A stretch of 64,000 bases of DNA from PALSA-129 sp050014595 (GTDB taxonomy: Bacteria; Acidobacteriota; Terriglobia; Bryobacterales; Bryobacteraceae), in contig JBEKDA010000007.1 of assembly GCA_050014595.1 (NCBI GenBank), positions 62,001 to 126,000 on the forward strand. Reading direction: 5' to 3'. Position 1 is the first letter of the stretch. Each line of letters starts with the position of its first letter. The notes beneath the pieces were generated by a model. That model was given only the letters and a program-made list of their open reading frames with translations. It had not been told where the DNA came from and did no database searches. The position numbers and the translations under genes were made by a program. Of the stretch, positions 45,204-53,401 are shown in pieces.

Positions 45204-45385
45204 TGTCCAACTTTCGCACGATCCCTGGGAACTGCGTCAAGCGCAATCGACCGGCCTTTTCGCGTTCTGCAACGTGGAACCGGAGGAAGTCGCCCTTCCC
45301 TGGCTGGCAGCCTGTTTCGCCCTTACTTTGGCGCTACAATCGGATCAAACCAGCCTGATCGCAGCGCACCATGATAACCAACTGC

Positions 45386-45402
45386 GTTTGCGTTGGCAAA
45401 AC
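45386..45402. promoter_or_regulatory. Degenerate operator-like site upstream of the aldolase gene
   Basis: GTTTGCGTTGGCAAAAC has one perfect CAAAAC arm with the correct 5-bp spacer and a partly matching first arm (GTTTGC against GTTTTG). It lies 36 bp before the aldolase ATG and about 180 bp from the divergent rhaB start. This is a weak candidate, supported mainly by location. Confidence 0.25.
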
Positions 45403-45437
45403 TCGAAAGCTGCCGTTGTCGCGGCCCTAACCTCCCC

Positions 45438-46727
45438 ATGTCGCATTCTCACCCGCATCCACGCGATGAAATCCTCGAGGCCATGGAGCGGATCTACCGC
45501 TATCGCATGACCACCACTTCCGGAGGTAACCTCTCCATCCGCGAAGAAAACGGCGACGTCTGGATCACTCCCGCCCGCGTCGATAAGGGCAATCTCCGCC
45601 GCGAAGATATCGTCTGCGTCCGCGCCGGCGGGGCCGTGGAAGGAACCCGCACGCCTTCTTCCGAGCTGCCTATCCACCAGCAGATCCGCGCCCGCCGCCC
45701 CTCGCTCGGCGGCATCGTCCACGCTCATCCCACCGCGCTCGTGGCCTTCAGCCTGGTTCATCAGGCGCCCAACACGCGTCTTTTCCACCAGGCGCACCAC
45801 GTCTGCGGCGCAGTCGGCTTCGTGCCCTATGAGCTGCCCGGCAGCGCCGCCCTTGGCGCCCGCGTCGCCGCCACCTTTGCCGAAGGCTTCGACTGCGTCA
45901 TCCTCGAAAACCATGGCGTGGTCACCGCCGGCGAGACGCTCCAGCAGGCCTTCCGCCGCTTCGAAACTTTGGAGTTCACCGGCAAGACCATCATCAAGGC
46001 GCGCCTGCTGGGCGGCGAGATCCGCTACCTGAGCGGCGGCGAGCTCGCTCTCGAACACGAGCGCGCCGGCCGCCTCGAAGAATTCGCGCCCGGCGTCTCT
46101 TCCAGCCACGAAAAGGAAGTCCGCCGCACCCTGTGTGAGTTCGTGCGCCGCGCCTACCGCCAGCGCCTCTTCATCAGCACCCAGGGCAGTTACTCCGCAC
46201 GCATCGACGCCTCTTCTTTCGCCATCACGCCTTACCAGGTGGACCGCGGCACGCTCGCGCCCGAGGACCTCGTGCTGGTGCGCGACGGCCGCTCCGAAGC
46301 CGGCAAAGTGCCCAGCCGCGCCGCCCGCATCCATGATGCCATTTACCGCCGCCATCCCGCCGCCGGCGCCGTGGTCAATGCCTATCCCGTCAACGCCACC
46401 GCCTTCAGCGTGACGGGCGCGCCCTTCGACACTCGCACCATCCCGGAAAGTTATGTCGTCGTGCGCCACGTGGGCCGCGCGCCCTTCGGCCTCCAATTCG
46501 GCGACGGCTCCTCGCTCGCCGCCCTCCTTTCTCCCGAGCAACCCGCTCTCGTCCTGGAAAACGACGGCGTCCTGGTCACCGGCGCCAGCGTGCTGGAAGC
46601 CTTCGACCGTCTCGAGGTGCTCGAATCCACCGCCGAGGCCCTCATCAACTGCCGCGCCCTCGGAACCTTGCAGCCGTTGTCTGCCGATGTCACCCGCGAA
46701 TTAGACCGGGCCTTCTTCGGCCAGTGA
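45438..46727 (+). CDS. Tandem class II aldolase/adducin protein with a degenerate second domain
   Basis: 429 residues from ATG 45438; a frame opening at 45393 also exists. Domain 1 (about 8-205) keeps the family site: catalytic Glu76 in SSELPIHQQI, zinc ligands His95 and His97 (VHAHP) and His159 (LENHGVV). Domain 2 (about 225-425) has the same fold but lost the site: Ala295, Asn314, Tyr316 and Asp376 stand in the equivalent places. Class II aldolases cleave fuculose- or rhamnulose-1-phosphate to DHAP and lactaldehyde. Next to rhaB the most likely substrate is rhamnulose-1-phosphate, with domain 2 possibly only structural or regulatory. Confidence 0.82.
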   Translation: MSHSHPHPRDEILEAMERIYRYRMTTTSGGNLSIREENGDVWITPARVDKGNLRREDIVCVRAGGAVEGTRTPSSELPIHQQIRARRPSLGGIVHAHPTALVAFSLVHQAPNTRLFHQAHHVCGAVGFVPYELPGSAALGARVAATFAEGFDCVILENHGVVTAGETLQQAFRRFETLEFTGKTIIKARLLGGEIRYLSGGELALEHERAGRLEEFAPGVSSSHEKEVRRTLCEFVRRAYRQRLFISTQGSYSARIDASSFAITPYQVDRGTLAPEDLVLVRDGRSEAGKVPSRAARIHDAIYRRHPAAGAVVNAYPVNATAFSVTGAPFDTRTIPESYVVVRHVGRAPFGLQFGDGSSLAALLSPEQPALVLENDGVLVTGASVLEAFDRLEVLESTAEALINCRALGTLQPLSADVTRELDRAFFGQ

Positions 46728-46745
46728 ACATTTTTCTCTTGACGT

Positions 46746-46766
46746 ATATATCAGTCAGTGATATAT
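46746..46766. promoter_or_regulatory. PadR-type operator
   Basis: ATATATCA and TGATATAT form a perfect 8-bp inverted repeat around GTCAG, 14 bp before the PadR start codon. The TATATCA/TGATATA style and the position match autoregulatory PadR sites. Confidence 0.65.
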
Positions 46767-46779
46767 CTATAACTGATCT

Positions 46780-47124
46780 ATGTCCAGCACACTGGAACCG
46801 CCGCTCACTCCCGTGGTCTTCTTCACCCTCTTCGCCCTGGCGAGCGGCGAAAAACACGGATACGCCATCATGCAGGAAACGCGGAATCTCTCCGATGGCA
46901 GCTTCCGCATGGGCCCGGCCACTCTGTACACCACGCTGCAGCGTCTTCTGGAGTCGGGCCTTGTGGATGAGGTCTCCGGCGCCAGCGGCGCGGACAGCCG
47001 CCGTCGAAATTACCGCCTCGCCAGGACTGGACGCGCTCTGCTCGAATCCGAACTGGCACGGGTCGAGTCCGTAGTGCGCAAAGCCCGCGCCATGCGTCTG
47101 CGGCTGGAGCACCTGAAACCATGA
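46780..47124 (+). CDS. PadR-family transcriptional regulator
   Basis: 114 residues. The PadR winged helix spans residues 8-85 (PVVFFTLFALASGEKHGYAI…FRMGPATLYTTLQRLLESGLVDEV) and ends in a C-terminal helix rich in Arg/Glu (LLESELARVESVVRKARAMR). Its stop overlaps the next start (ATGA), so it is coupled to a small membrane protein, an arrangement seen often for acidobacterial PadR genes. It probably represses its own operon through 46746-46766. It separates the rhamnose genes from the GH28-GH2 operon but has no obvious role in either. Confidence 0.9.
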   Translation: MSSTLEPPLTPVVFFTLFALASGEKHGYAIMQETRNLSDGSFRMGPATLYTTLQRLLESGLVDEVSGASGADSRRRNYRLARTGRALLESELARVESVVRKARAMRLRLEHLKP

Positions 47125-47471
47125 ATTCCGCGATTACCGTGAGTGCGAAACTCTATCGCCTGTTGGCGCGCCTCTACCCAGGCGAAATACGGCGGCGTTG
47201 GGAGCCGGAGATGGCGGACACGTTTGCGCTCCAGCTCGCCGACGCCTGGCGTGCAGAGGGGTGGACTGCCGTGATCGCCACCTGGTATTACGTTCTGGCT
47301 GAGCTGTTTCACATCGCCTTGCCGCGCCAGGTCGCCCGAGCCGCCCTGGTCGTGCCGGTGGCAGCGCTCGCCGGCGCCAGCGCGATCTTTTCCGGATTGG
47401 TCTGGGCCCTGCTGAACCCGCTCAAATTGAACGCGCTGTATCATCACACGCTCGGAAAGTTAGGTGGCTGA
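47121..47471 (+). CDS. Small membrane protein coupled to PadR
   Basis: 116 residues. The N-terminal half is amphipathic and basic (LYRLLARLYPGEIRRRWEPEM, residues 11-31), followed by two hydrophobic stretches (VIATWYYVLAELFHIAL and ALVVPVAALAGASAIFSGLVWALL). The start overlaps the PadR stop by 4 bases. Similar two-helix proteins with an 'LYP.. RRR' opening commonly follow PadR regulators in this phylum. Function unknown; possibly the PadR-controlled target or a sensor. Confidence 0.7.
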   Translation: MNSAITVSAKLYRLLARLYPGEIRRRWEPEMADTFALQLADAWRAEGWTAVIATWYYVLAELFHIALPRQVARAALVVPVAALAGASAIFSGLVWALLNPLKLNALYHHTLGKLGG

Positions 47472-47498
47472 AGCCACTCACTCAGAGAGGAGAAACTA

Positions 47499-47867
47499 AT
47501 GAAGAAGTTACTCTATACGCTACTCGTGTGCGCATTCGCAGTTTTGGCCGCTTTCGCGCAGACGGAACAGAAAGTCAACCTGTCGGGCGCCTGGCAGATC
47601 GAGTATCACGACAAGAACGGCAAAGAGGTAGACAAGCCGATGGTCAGTTTCATGCAAACCGGCGACCGGTTGGAAGGTGTCTTTGGCGACAAGCATTGGA
47701 AACTGGAAGGTACGGTGGTTGGCGATCAGGTGCAGTTCTTCTTCCATCCTCCGGCCCGGCCCGATATCACCGTCAAGTACCAGGGCAAGCTGGAGTCCTC
47801 CGGCCAGATTCGCGGCGCCATGGCGAGCCAGGTCCAGTCCGGGACATTCGTAGCCGTTCGAAAGTAG
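47499..47867 (+). CDS. Small secreted protein of unknown function
   Basis: 122 residues with AGGAG six bases before the ATG. A signal peptide (MKKLLYTLLVCAFAVLAAFA/Q) leads to a compact beta-rich domain: NLSGAWQIEYHDKNGKEV, then LEGVFGDKHWKLEGTVVGDQ, then YQGKLESSGQIRGAM. The alternating strands look like a small beta-barrel or lipocalin-like fold, but no family was recognised. It is the last gene of the PadR group and converges on the GH28 gene. Confidence 0.65.
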   Translation: MKKLLYTLLVCAFAVLAAFAQTEQKVNLSGAWQIEYHDKNGKEVDKPMVSFMQTGDRLEGVFGDKHWKLEGTVVGDQVQFFFHPPARPDITVKYQGKLESSGQIRGAMASQVQSGTFVAVRK

Positions 47868-47923
47868 TCCGCGAGCCGCTTCCGCCGTGGCCGGGGATCC
47901 TGTGGGCGCCCCGGCCTTCGCAC

Positions 47924-49279
47924 CTACTTCCCCTCGGGCAGCCCCGTCACTCCCTTGCTGTCCTTCACCGTAATCGTGCTCCCATCGGTGGTTCGAATCT
48001 TGATGTTCTTGAACGTCCAGTTCTCCGCATTCTGTATGCTCCCCGCCGTCTTCGCTTCGATGTCCAGGTCCTCGAACGTAAAATCCTGTAGCGGGGAATC
48101 CTTGTAGGAACTCACGGAAAACGCCCGTTGCGCGCCGGTCGACTTGATCCCCGAAATATGAACGTTGCGGAAATGCGGCAGCCCCTTGTCCGGTGACACC
48201 GGCGTCAGCAGTACTTTCCAGTAGTCCGGTATCTCCGTGATACCCTCCGGTAACTTCGCGTAACTGTAGCTCGGGTTCCAATTCAGCGTGATACTCACTG
48301 GAGTGTTCACTCCCTGCGTGTCGATATCGTGAATCACGATGTTCTCGGTGGTGCCGCCGCGCGTGCTCGCCGATTTGAAAAGCACGCCGTTCGGCACCCC
48401 CGCCAGAACGTGAATCCGGTACGCTTCCACGTCGCGGATGCCGCCCGAAGTCTCGCTGCCCACCGTCACGCCCGCCGCTCCGCCACGCACCGTGCTGTCC
48501 CGAATGATCACTTTCTCGGTCGGCCGGTTTACCCGCAGCCCGTCCGCGTCCCGTCCCGCCTTCAGGCAGATGGCGTCGTCGTTGCAATCGATGTCGCAGT
48601 GTTCCACCAGCACGTTCGACGAGGAGTCGATATCGATCCCATCCGTGCTCGGCCCCTTGCCGCCGATATTGTTACGGATCGTCACCCCATCCACGGTCAC
48701 GGTCTTCGAATAGCAGATATGTACCGTCCAGAATCCCGACCTGTTCAGCGTCAGCCCGCTCAAATCCACGTCCGACGATTTGTAAATCTGGATCAGCCGC
48801 GGCCTCTGGCAGTCGTAGTCCGCCGCCCATCGCAGGCCCCGCGGCTCATAGTCCCGCCGCAGCGTCCGGTAGTTGTCCCACCAGATCTTGCCGTCCCCGT
48901 CGATCGTCCCCTTGCCGGAAATCTTCACGCCCGTCTGCTCGTACACGTTGATCAGCGCCGCCGGCCATTTCATTTCGATCCCCGCCACGCGCGTCTCGAT
49001 CACCGGGTATCCCGCCAGGTCCTGCACCCCGCGGATCTCCACGCCTTCGTCCACCCGCAGGTGCGTGCCCGATTTCAAAAACAACGATCCGGTCAAATAG
49101 ACTCCCGGCTTCAACACAATCGTGCCGCCCGCTTTCGCCGCCGCGTCGATGGTCTTCTGGATGGCCATCGTGTCGTTGCTCTTCCCGTCGCCCTTGGCGC
49201 CGTAATCATTTACCCGAAACTCGGCGCACTGTGCCGCCGCAGCGGCCAGCAGAACTCCCGCCATAACTTGTATCCGCAT
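47924..49279 (-). CDS. Glycoside hydrolase family 28 (polygalacturonase/rhamnogalacturonase type)
   Basis: 451 residues from ATG 49279 (GGAGG 7 bases upstream). The start overlaps the GH2 stop as TGATG, so translation is coupled. A signal peptide ends near residue 18 (…AAAQCA). The beta-helix opens with FRVNDYGAKGDGKSNDTMAI. Motif STDGIDID (about residue 216) and CNDDAICLKAG (about 238) carry the catalytic Asp residues. Where GH28 enzymes have GHG the sequence is GGAAGVTVGSETSGG, so the usual His is missing, while SGGI and NGVLFKS still follow. Together with GH2, CE12 and GH105, rhamnogalacturonan or homogalacturonan side regions are likely substrates. Confidence 0.85.
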   Translation of the reverse strand: MRIQVMAGVLLAAAAAQCAEFRVNDYGAKGDGKSNDTMAIQKTIDAAAKAGGTIVLKPGVYLTGSLFLKSGTHLRVDEGVEIRGVQDLAGYPVIETRVAGIEMKWPAALINVYEQTGVKISGKGTIDGDGKIWWDNYRTLRRDYEPRGLRWAADYDCQRPRLIQIYKSSDVDLSGLTLNRSGFWTVHICYSKTVTVDGVTIRNNIGGKGPSTDGIDIDSSSNVLVEHCDIDCNDDAICLKAGRDADGLRVNRPTEKVIIRDSTVRGGAAGVTVGSETSGGIRDVEAYRIHVLAGVPNGVLFKSASTRGGTTENIVIHDIDTQGVNTPVSITLNWNPSYSYAKLPEGITEIPDYWKVLLTPVSPDKGLPHFRNVHISGIKSTGAQRAFSVSSYKDSPLQDFTFEDLDIEAKTAGSIQNAENWTFKNIKIRTTDGSTITVKDSKGVTGLPEGK

Positions 49280-51687
49280 CAATTGCCTCCCTTCGCCGCG
49301 ATGCTCACCGCCGATCCCGCCAGTCCCGCCGCCGCTCCCGTTACCGTAATCCGCCCCGCCGCATTTGCTTTAACGATCGCAATCGCCCGGCCACGATACG
49401 CGTGCCGCTCCCGCCCCTGAAAAGCTTCGTGGCTCGTGACGTCCGCGCTGTCCACGGCCGTTACCACCCCCGGTCCCGTCACCTGGAACGTAATCGACTC
49501 GTCCGCGTCAGGAACCGGCACGCCTTTCTCATCCACCACCGTCGCCGTGATGGTCGAAACATCGTCCCAGTTCGCGCCGATGCTCGTCTTGTCCGCGGCC
49601 AGCACCACTTTCGCCGCCTTCCCCGCGCTCAGCAGTTCGTAGGTAGCAACACTCGCTCCCTTGTTCTTGCCCACCGCAATCAAGCTGCCCGCTTCAAACG
49701 GCACCACCCACGTGCGCGCCGAAGCATCCGCCGCCAGCCGCTTCGAGCCGAGCGTCCTCCCATTCAGCAACAGCTCCACTTCTTCGCAATTGCTGTACAC
49801 CTCGACGTTTTCGTCATGGGCTCCCAACTTCGCCGGCGTCCAATCGGAGAACAGTGTCTCCACCGGCAACCGGAACGTGGTCTGATACCCCGGGTCCGTA
49901 GGAGCCGCCGGCGGACGCGCCACCCGCCGCGCCATGTACACCATCGGCGCTTCCGTCCACCAGCTCTGCCGTTCATACGCCCCCGGCTTGAATCCGCCGG
50001 TGCGGTCCAACAGGCCCGACCCGGACACTACCTGCGGCCACTGGTGCGCTTCGCCCAGGTAATCAAACCCGGCCCACAAAAATTGTCCCGCGTATTCCGC
50101 GTTGTCGCGCAGCGCCAGCCACACCGCCCGCCCAAGCTGGTTCTCCGTCCCCACAATCTTGCGCGTGGGCTTCGCGGCATGCGCCGCCAGAATTTCGTTC
50201 TCCCGGTAATTCTGCCCGATCACGTCGAGCAGATCCGCCAGCCCGTCGTCGTAATCGTGGCTCACGTTGGGCCGAAACAGCGCCTGTGTAACCGGCCGCG
50301 TTGGGTCGTTCGCGTGAAATACCTCCACCAGCCCGCTCAGAATCTCTTTCGCCAGGTCGGCCTTGGGCGTGTCGTGAATCTCATTCCCCGCGCTGTAGAG
50401 AATGACGCTCGGGTGATTCCGGTCGCGCCGCACCGTATCGCGCGTGTCGGTCTTTGACCACTCGTTGAAATACAGATGGTAGTCGTAGGGGTTCTTGGCG
50501 ACGGTCCAGCAATCGAACATCTCATCCATCACCAGGAATCCCATCCGGTCGCACAGCGCCAGAAACTCCGGCGCTGGCGGGTTATGCGCCGTGCGAATCG
50601 CGTTCACCCCAATCTGCCGCAGCAACTCCAGCCGCCGTTCCCACACGCGCAGCGGGACCGCCGCCCCCACCGCGCCCCCGTCATGGTGCATGGCCGCGCC
50701 TTTGATCTTCAGGTTCCGCCCGTTGATCCAGAAGCCCGTGTCCGCATCGAAGTGAAACTCGCGGATGCCGAAAGCCACCGCCTCCGTGGGGCGGACGCCC
50801 TCGTCCGCGCGCGACCCCCTGGTCGCGCCTCCTGCTCTCGCAGGCGACGTTCCGCCATCGAGCCACTGTACTTCCGCGCGATACAGCACTCCGTGGCCGA
50901 TGTCCCAGCGGTCGGGATTCTTCACCGTGGTCTCCGCCGCGTAATCGGCCGATTTCCTAGCACCCACCATCCGCGCTCCGGTTTCGGCGCTTCCTACCGC
51001 TCTGCCGCCGCTGTCCAGAATCCGGATCTGCAGCCCCACATTTCGGGTCTGCTCGGATTGGTTCAGCACCCGGCTCTCGACCCGCACCGTCGCTTCTGCC
51101 GCCGACACTTTGGGCGTCGTCACAAAAGTGGACCGGTGTTCCGCATGCACCGGCTCCACGGCTGACAGCCATACATGCCGGTAGATGCCCGCGCCCGTAT
51201 ACCATCGCGACGCCGGCTGCGCCGAATTATCGGCCCGCACCGCCAGAACATTCGCGTCCTTCCCGCCGAATTTCAAATGGCCCGTCAGCTCATATTCGAA
51301 GCTGACATAACCGTAGGGCCGCTTGCCCAGGTGGTAACCGTTGATCCACACATCGCTGTTGGCCATCACCCCGTCAAACTCGATGAACACGCGCTCGACC
51401 GCGTCCCTCGCCGAAAGCGCAAAGTGTTTGCGGTACCATCCGACACCCGCGGGCAAAAACCCACCCGCACCACCGGTCGCATTCTTCTCATCGAATGGTC
51501 CTTCGATGCTCCAGTCGTGAGGAACGTCCACCGTCCTCCACGCGCTGTCATTGAACTCCGGCTTCTCCGCGCCCGCCGGGTCCGATTGAAGAAACCGCCA
51601 TCCCGCATCGAACGCCCTCTGCGCGCCCGGCATCCAGCCCGGCGCCAGCAGCGCCACCGCCAAAATAGCAATCGAAAATCTGTTCAT
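49279..51687 (-). CDS. GH2-family beta-galactosidase-like enzyme with an in-frame palindromic insertion
   Basis: 802 residues from ATG 51687, the start giving a signal peptide (MNRFSIAILAVALLAPGWMP). It has a sugar-binding jelly roll (about 25-185), an Ig-like domain (about 190-310), and a TIM barrel from about 315 with acid/base Glu436 (SAGNEIHD) and nucleophile Glu515 (VGTENQLG). C-terminal beta domains follow, the last of DUF4982/Ig type. Family members release beta-galactose, glucuronate or arabinose from pectin side chains; the exact sugar is not fixed. Residues 282-301 (ARAGGATRGSRADEGVR and neighbours) are coded by a modular palindromic repeat (50786-50844) and fall between the Ig domain and the barrel. 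First gene of the GH2-GH28 operon; GTTTTG-N5-CAAAAC lies 51 bp upstream. Confidence 0.88.
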   Translation of the reverse strand: MNRFSIAILAVALLAPGWMPGAQRAFDAGWRFLQSDPAGAEKPEFNDSAWRTVDVPHDWSIEGPFDEKNATGGAGGFLPAGVGWYRKHFALSARDAVERVFIEFDGVMANSDVWINGYHLGKRPYGYVSFEYELTGHLKFGGKDANVLAVRADNSAQPASRWYTGAGIYRHVWLSAVEPVHAEHRSTFVTTPKVSAAEATVRVESRVLNQSEQTRNVGLQIRILDSGGRAVGSAETGARMVGARKSADYAAETTVKNPDRWDIGHGVLYRAEVQWLDGGTSPARAGGATRGSRADEGVRPTEAVAFGIREFHFDADTGFWINGRNLKIKGAAMHHDGGAVGAAVPLRVWERRLELLRQIGVNAIRTAHNPPAPEFLALCDRMGFLVMDEMFDCWTVAKNPYDYHLYFNEWSKTDTRDTVRRDRNHPSVILYSAGNEIHDTPKADLAKEILSGLVEVFHANDPTRPVTQALFRPNVSHDYDDGLADLLDVIGQNYRENEILAAHAAKPTRKIVGTENQLGRAVWLALRDNAEYAGQFLWAGFDYLGEAHQWPQVVSGSGLLDRTGGFKPGAYERQSWWTEAPMVYMARRVARPPAAPTDPGYQTTFRLPVETLFSDWTPAKLGAHDENVEVYSNCEEVELLLNGRTLGSKRLAADASARTWVVPFEAGSLIAVGKNKGASVATYELLSAGKAAKVVLAADKTSIGANWDDVSTITATVVDEKGVPVPDADESITFQVTGPGVVTAVDSADVTSHEAFQGRERHAYRGRAIAIVKANAAGRITVTGAAAGLAGSAVSIAAKGGN
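50786..50844. repeat. Three palindromic modules inside the GH2 coding sequence
   Basis: GTGGG, then GCGGAC-GCCCTC-GTCCGC (50791-50808), GCGCGAC-CCCCTG-GTCGCGC (50809-50828), and CCTGC-TCTC-GCAGG (50831-50844). It is the same family as the intergenic copies at 21678, 31450-31564, 36488 and 60536. The insertion keeps the GH2 frame open. Confidence 0.75.
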
Positions 51688-51737
51688 AAGCCGCCCAGAG
51701 TATAACATCCGAGACCGTAAAACCGGCCTGTTTTTGT

Positions 51738-51754
51738 GTTTTGACTCACAAAAC
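51738..51754. promoter_or_regulatory. Palindromic operator candidate, GTTTTG-N5-CAAAAC (copy 3)
   Basis: GTTTTGACTCACAAAAC lies in the divergent gap between GH2 (51 bp upstream of its start) and CE12 (188 bp upstream). It could control both directions. Perfect arms. Confidence 0.7.
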
Positions 51755-51941
51755 CGTCTACCCAGCTCCCTCGTCACCCAAGCCGCCCGCGATCTCCGCC
51801 CGCACCTTGTAATAAGCTGATTCCTCGACACCTGCCACTGCCGCCGCGCGCCGCTCTCCGTTCCTGATAGCAAAACATGCGTTCCATCCCGTGAATTCGC
51901 TGGATCGCCGCGCGCTGCTCGCGTATGATGGCGGAAGGTTC

Positions 51942-53237
51942 ATGCCACTCAGAGGTGTAGCGTTCGCTGGCCCCGTTCTCTTCGCCGCCATCGCGGCTGC
52001 GCAAACTCCGACTCCCGCTCTCAAGTTCGCTTTCGGCGCCGCCACTGCCGTGCCCGGCTATGCACAGGTCCTGGCCACCACTATGTATTCCGACGACCTC
52101 GGCTACGGCTTCGAACCGGGCGCCAAACTCAGCGCGGTCCATCGCGGCGGCGGCGATCCGCTCCGCGACGACTTCATTACCAGCGACACTCCCTTCTACT
52201 TCTCGGTCAAAGTGCCCGAAGAGGGCAACTACAAAGTCACCGTCACCCTGGGCGATCACGAGGCCGAGTCCGTCACCACCGTCAAGGCCGAACTGCGACG
52301 CCTCATGCTGGAGCGCATTCGCCTCGCGCCCGGCAAGTTCGAAACCCAATCCTTCATCGTCAACGTCCGCACCCCGCAGATCCCCGGCGGCGGCGAGGTC
52401 CGCCTCAAGGATCGCGAGAAGACCTCCGAAGCGCGCGCCTGGGACAACCGCATCACCCTCGAATTCTCCGACGCCCATCCCGCCGTTTGCGGCCTGGAGA
52501 TCGAAAAGGCCGACGGCATCCCCACCATCTTTATCGCCGGCGATTCCACCTCCACCGACCAGCCGGTCGAGCCGTACAACAGTTGGGGCCAGATGCTGAC
52601 TCGCTTCTTCAAGCCCGACATCGCCATCGCCAATCACGGCGAATCCGGCGAATCGCTCCGCGGCTTCATCGGCGAGTTCCGCTTAGCCAAAGTGATGAGC
52701 CTCATCAAGCCGGGCGACTACCTGTTCATTCAGATGGGCCACAACGACCAGAAAGAAAAAGGCGAAGGCATCGGCGCATTCACCAGCTATAAGACCGACC
52801 TCAAGAAGTTCGTCGCCGAGGCCCGCCAACACGACGCCATTCCCGTGCTCGTCACTTCCATGAATCGTCTCACCTTCGACGACGCCGGCAAAATCACCAA
52901 CAGCCTCGGCGATTACCCCGAAGCCGTCCGTCAAGCCGCCAGGGAAGAAAACGTCACGCTCATCGACTTGAACGCCATGAGCAAGCTCTTGTACGAAGCC
53001 ATCGGCCCCACTGACGCGCATCTGGCCTTCGCCGGTAAAGACACCACCCACCACTCCGATTACGGCAGCTACGAACTGGCCAGGTGCATTGTCGAAGGCA
53101 TCCGGCAGAGCAGACTGCCGCTCGTGAAATACCTGTTCGACACGCCGCCGTTCGACCCTTCGCACCCCGATCCCTTCGCCAATTTCGATCTTCCGCCAGA
53201 CCCGGCGGCCACCGCGCAGCGGCCTTACGGCCAATAA
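51942..53237 (+). CDS. CE12-type rhamnogalacturonan acetylesterase (SGNH hydrolase)
   Basis: 431 residues from ATG 51942 (GGAAGG just upstream; an earlier in-frame ATG at 51891 gives no signal peptide). A signal peptide ends near residue 21, then comes an N-terminal beta-sandwich (about 25-190) with YFSVKVPEEGNYKVTVTLGD. The SGNH core follows: Ser202 in IFIAGDSTSTDQ, GESLRG (about 237), GHND (266-269) and Asp367/His370 in DTTHHSDYG. These match rhamnogalacturonan acetylesterases, which remove O-acetyl groups from galacturonate so that hydrolases can act. The extra N-terminal domain, probably carbohydrate-binding, makes it longer than minimal CE12. Divergent from GH2. Confidence 0.88.
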   Translation: MPLRGVAFAGPVLFAAIAAAQTPTPALKFAFGAATAVPGYAQVLATTMYSDDLGYGFEPGAKLSAVHRGGGDPLRDDFITSDTPFYFSVKVPEEGNYKVTVTLGDHEAESVTTVKAELRRLMLERIRLAPGKFETQSFIVNVRTPQIPGGGEVRLKDREKTSEARAWDNRITLEFSDAHPAVCGLEIEKADGIPTIFIAGDSTSTDQPVEPYNSWGQMLTRFFKPDIAIANHGESGESLRGFIGEFRLAKVMSLIKPGDYLFIQMGHNDQKEKGEGIGAFTSYKTDLKKFVAEARQHDAIPVLVTSMNRLTFDDAGKITNSLGDYPEAVRQAAREENVTLIDLNAMSKLLYEAIGPTDAHLAFAGKDTTHHSDYGSYELARCIVEGIRQSRLPLVKYLFDTPPFDPSHPDPFANFDLPPDPAATAQRPYGQ

Positions 53238-53246
53238 GGAGCCAAT

Positions 53247-53326
53247 CAGAGCCGCGACCGTCAGGGAGCGCTCGCCGTCACGGACTGTCACCCCAGTTTC
53301 AACGCTCCCTTACGGTCGCGGCTCTG
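53247..53326. repeat. Long near-perfect inverted repeat
   Basis: Arms 53247-53272 and 53302-53326 are complementary except for one mismatch and one extra base (starting CAGAGCCGCGACCGTCAGGG; ending GGTCGCGGCTCTG). The loop is 29 bases. The arm core is shared with the palindrome at 787-810. It lies 10 bp after the CE12 stop and could stabilise or end that transcript, although no T-run follows. Confidence 0.75.
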
Positions 53327-53401
53327 CCCGAAGCAACGCGCAAGAGTGGGGCGGACTCCGCGACCTGCTACCATTGGCTCGGCAGCCAGAAGGGAGCAAC
53401 C

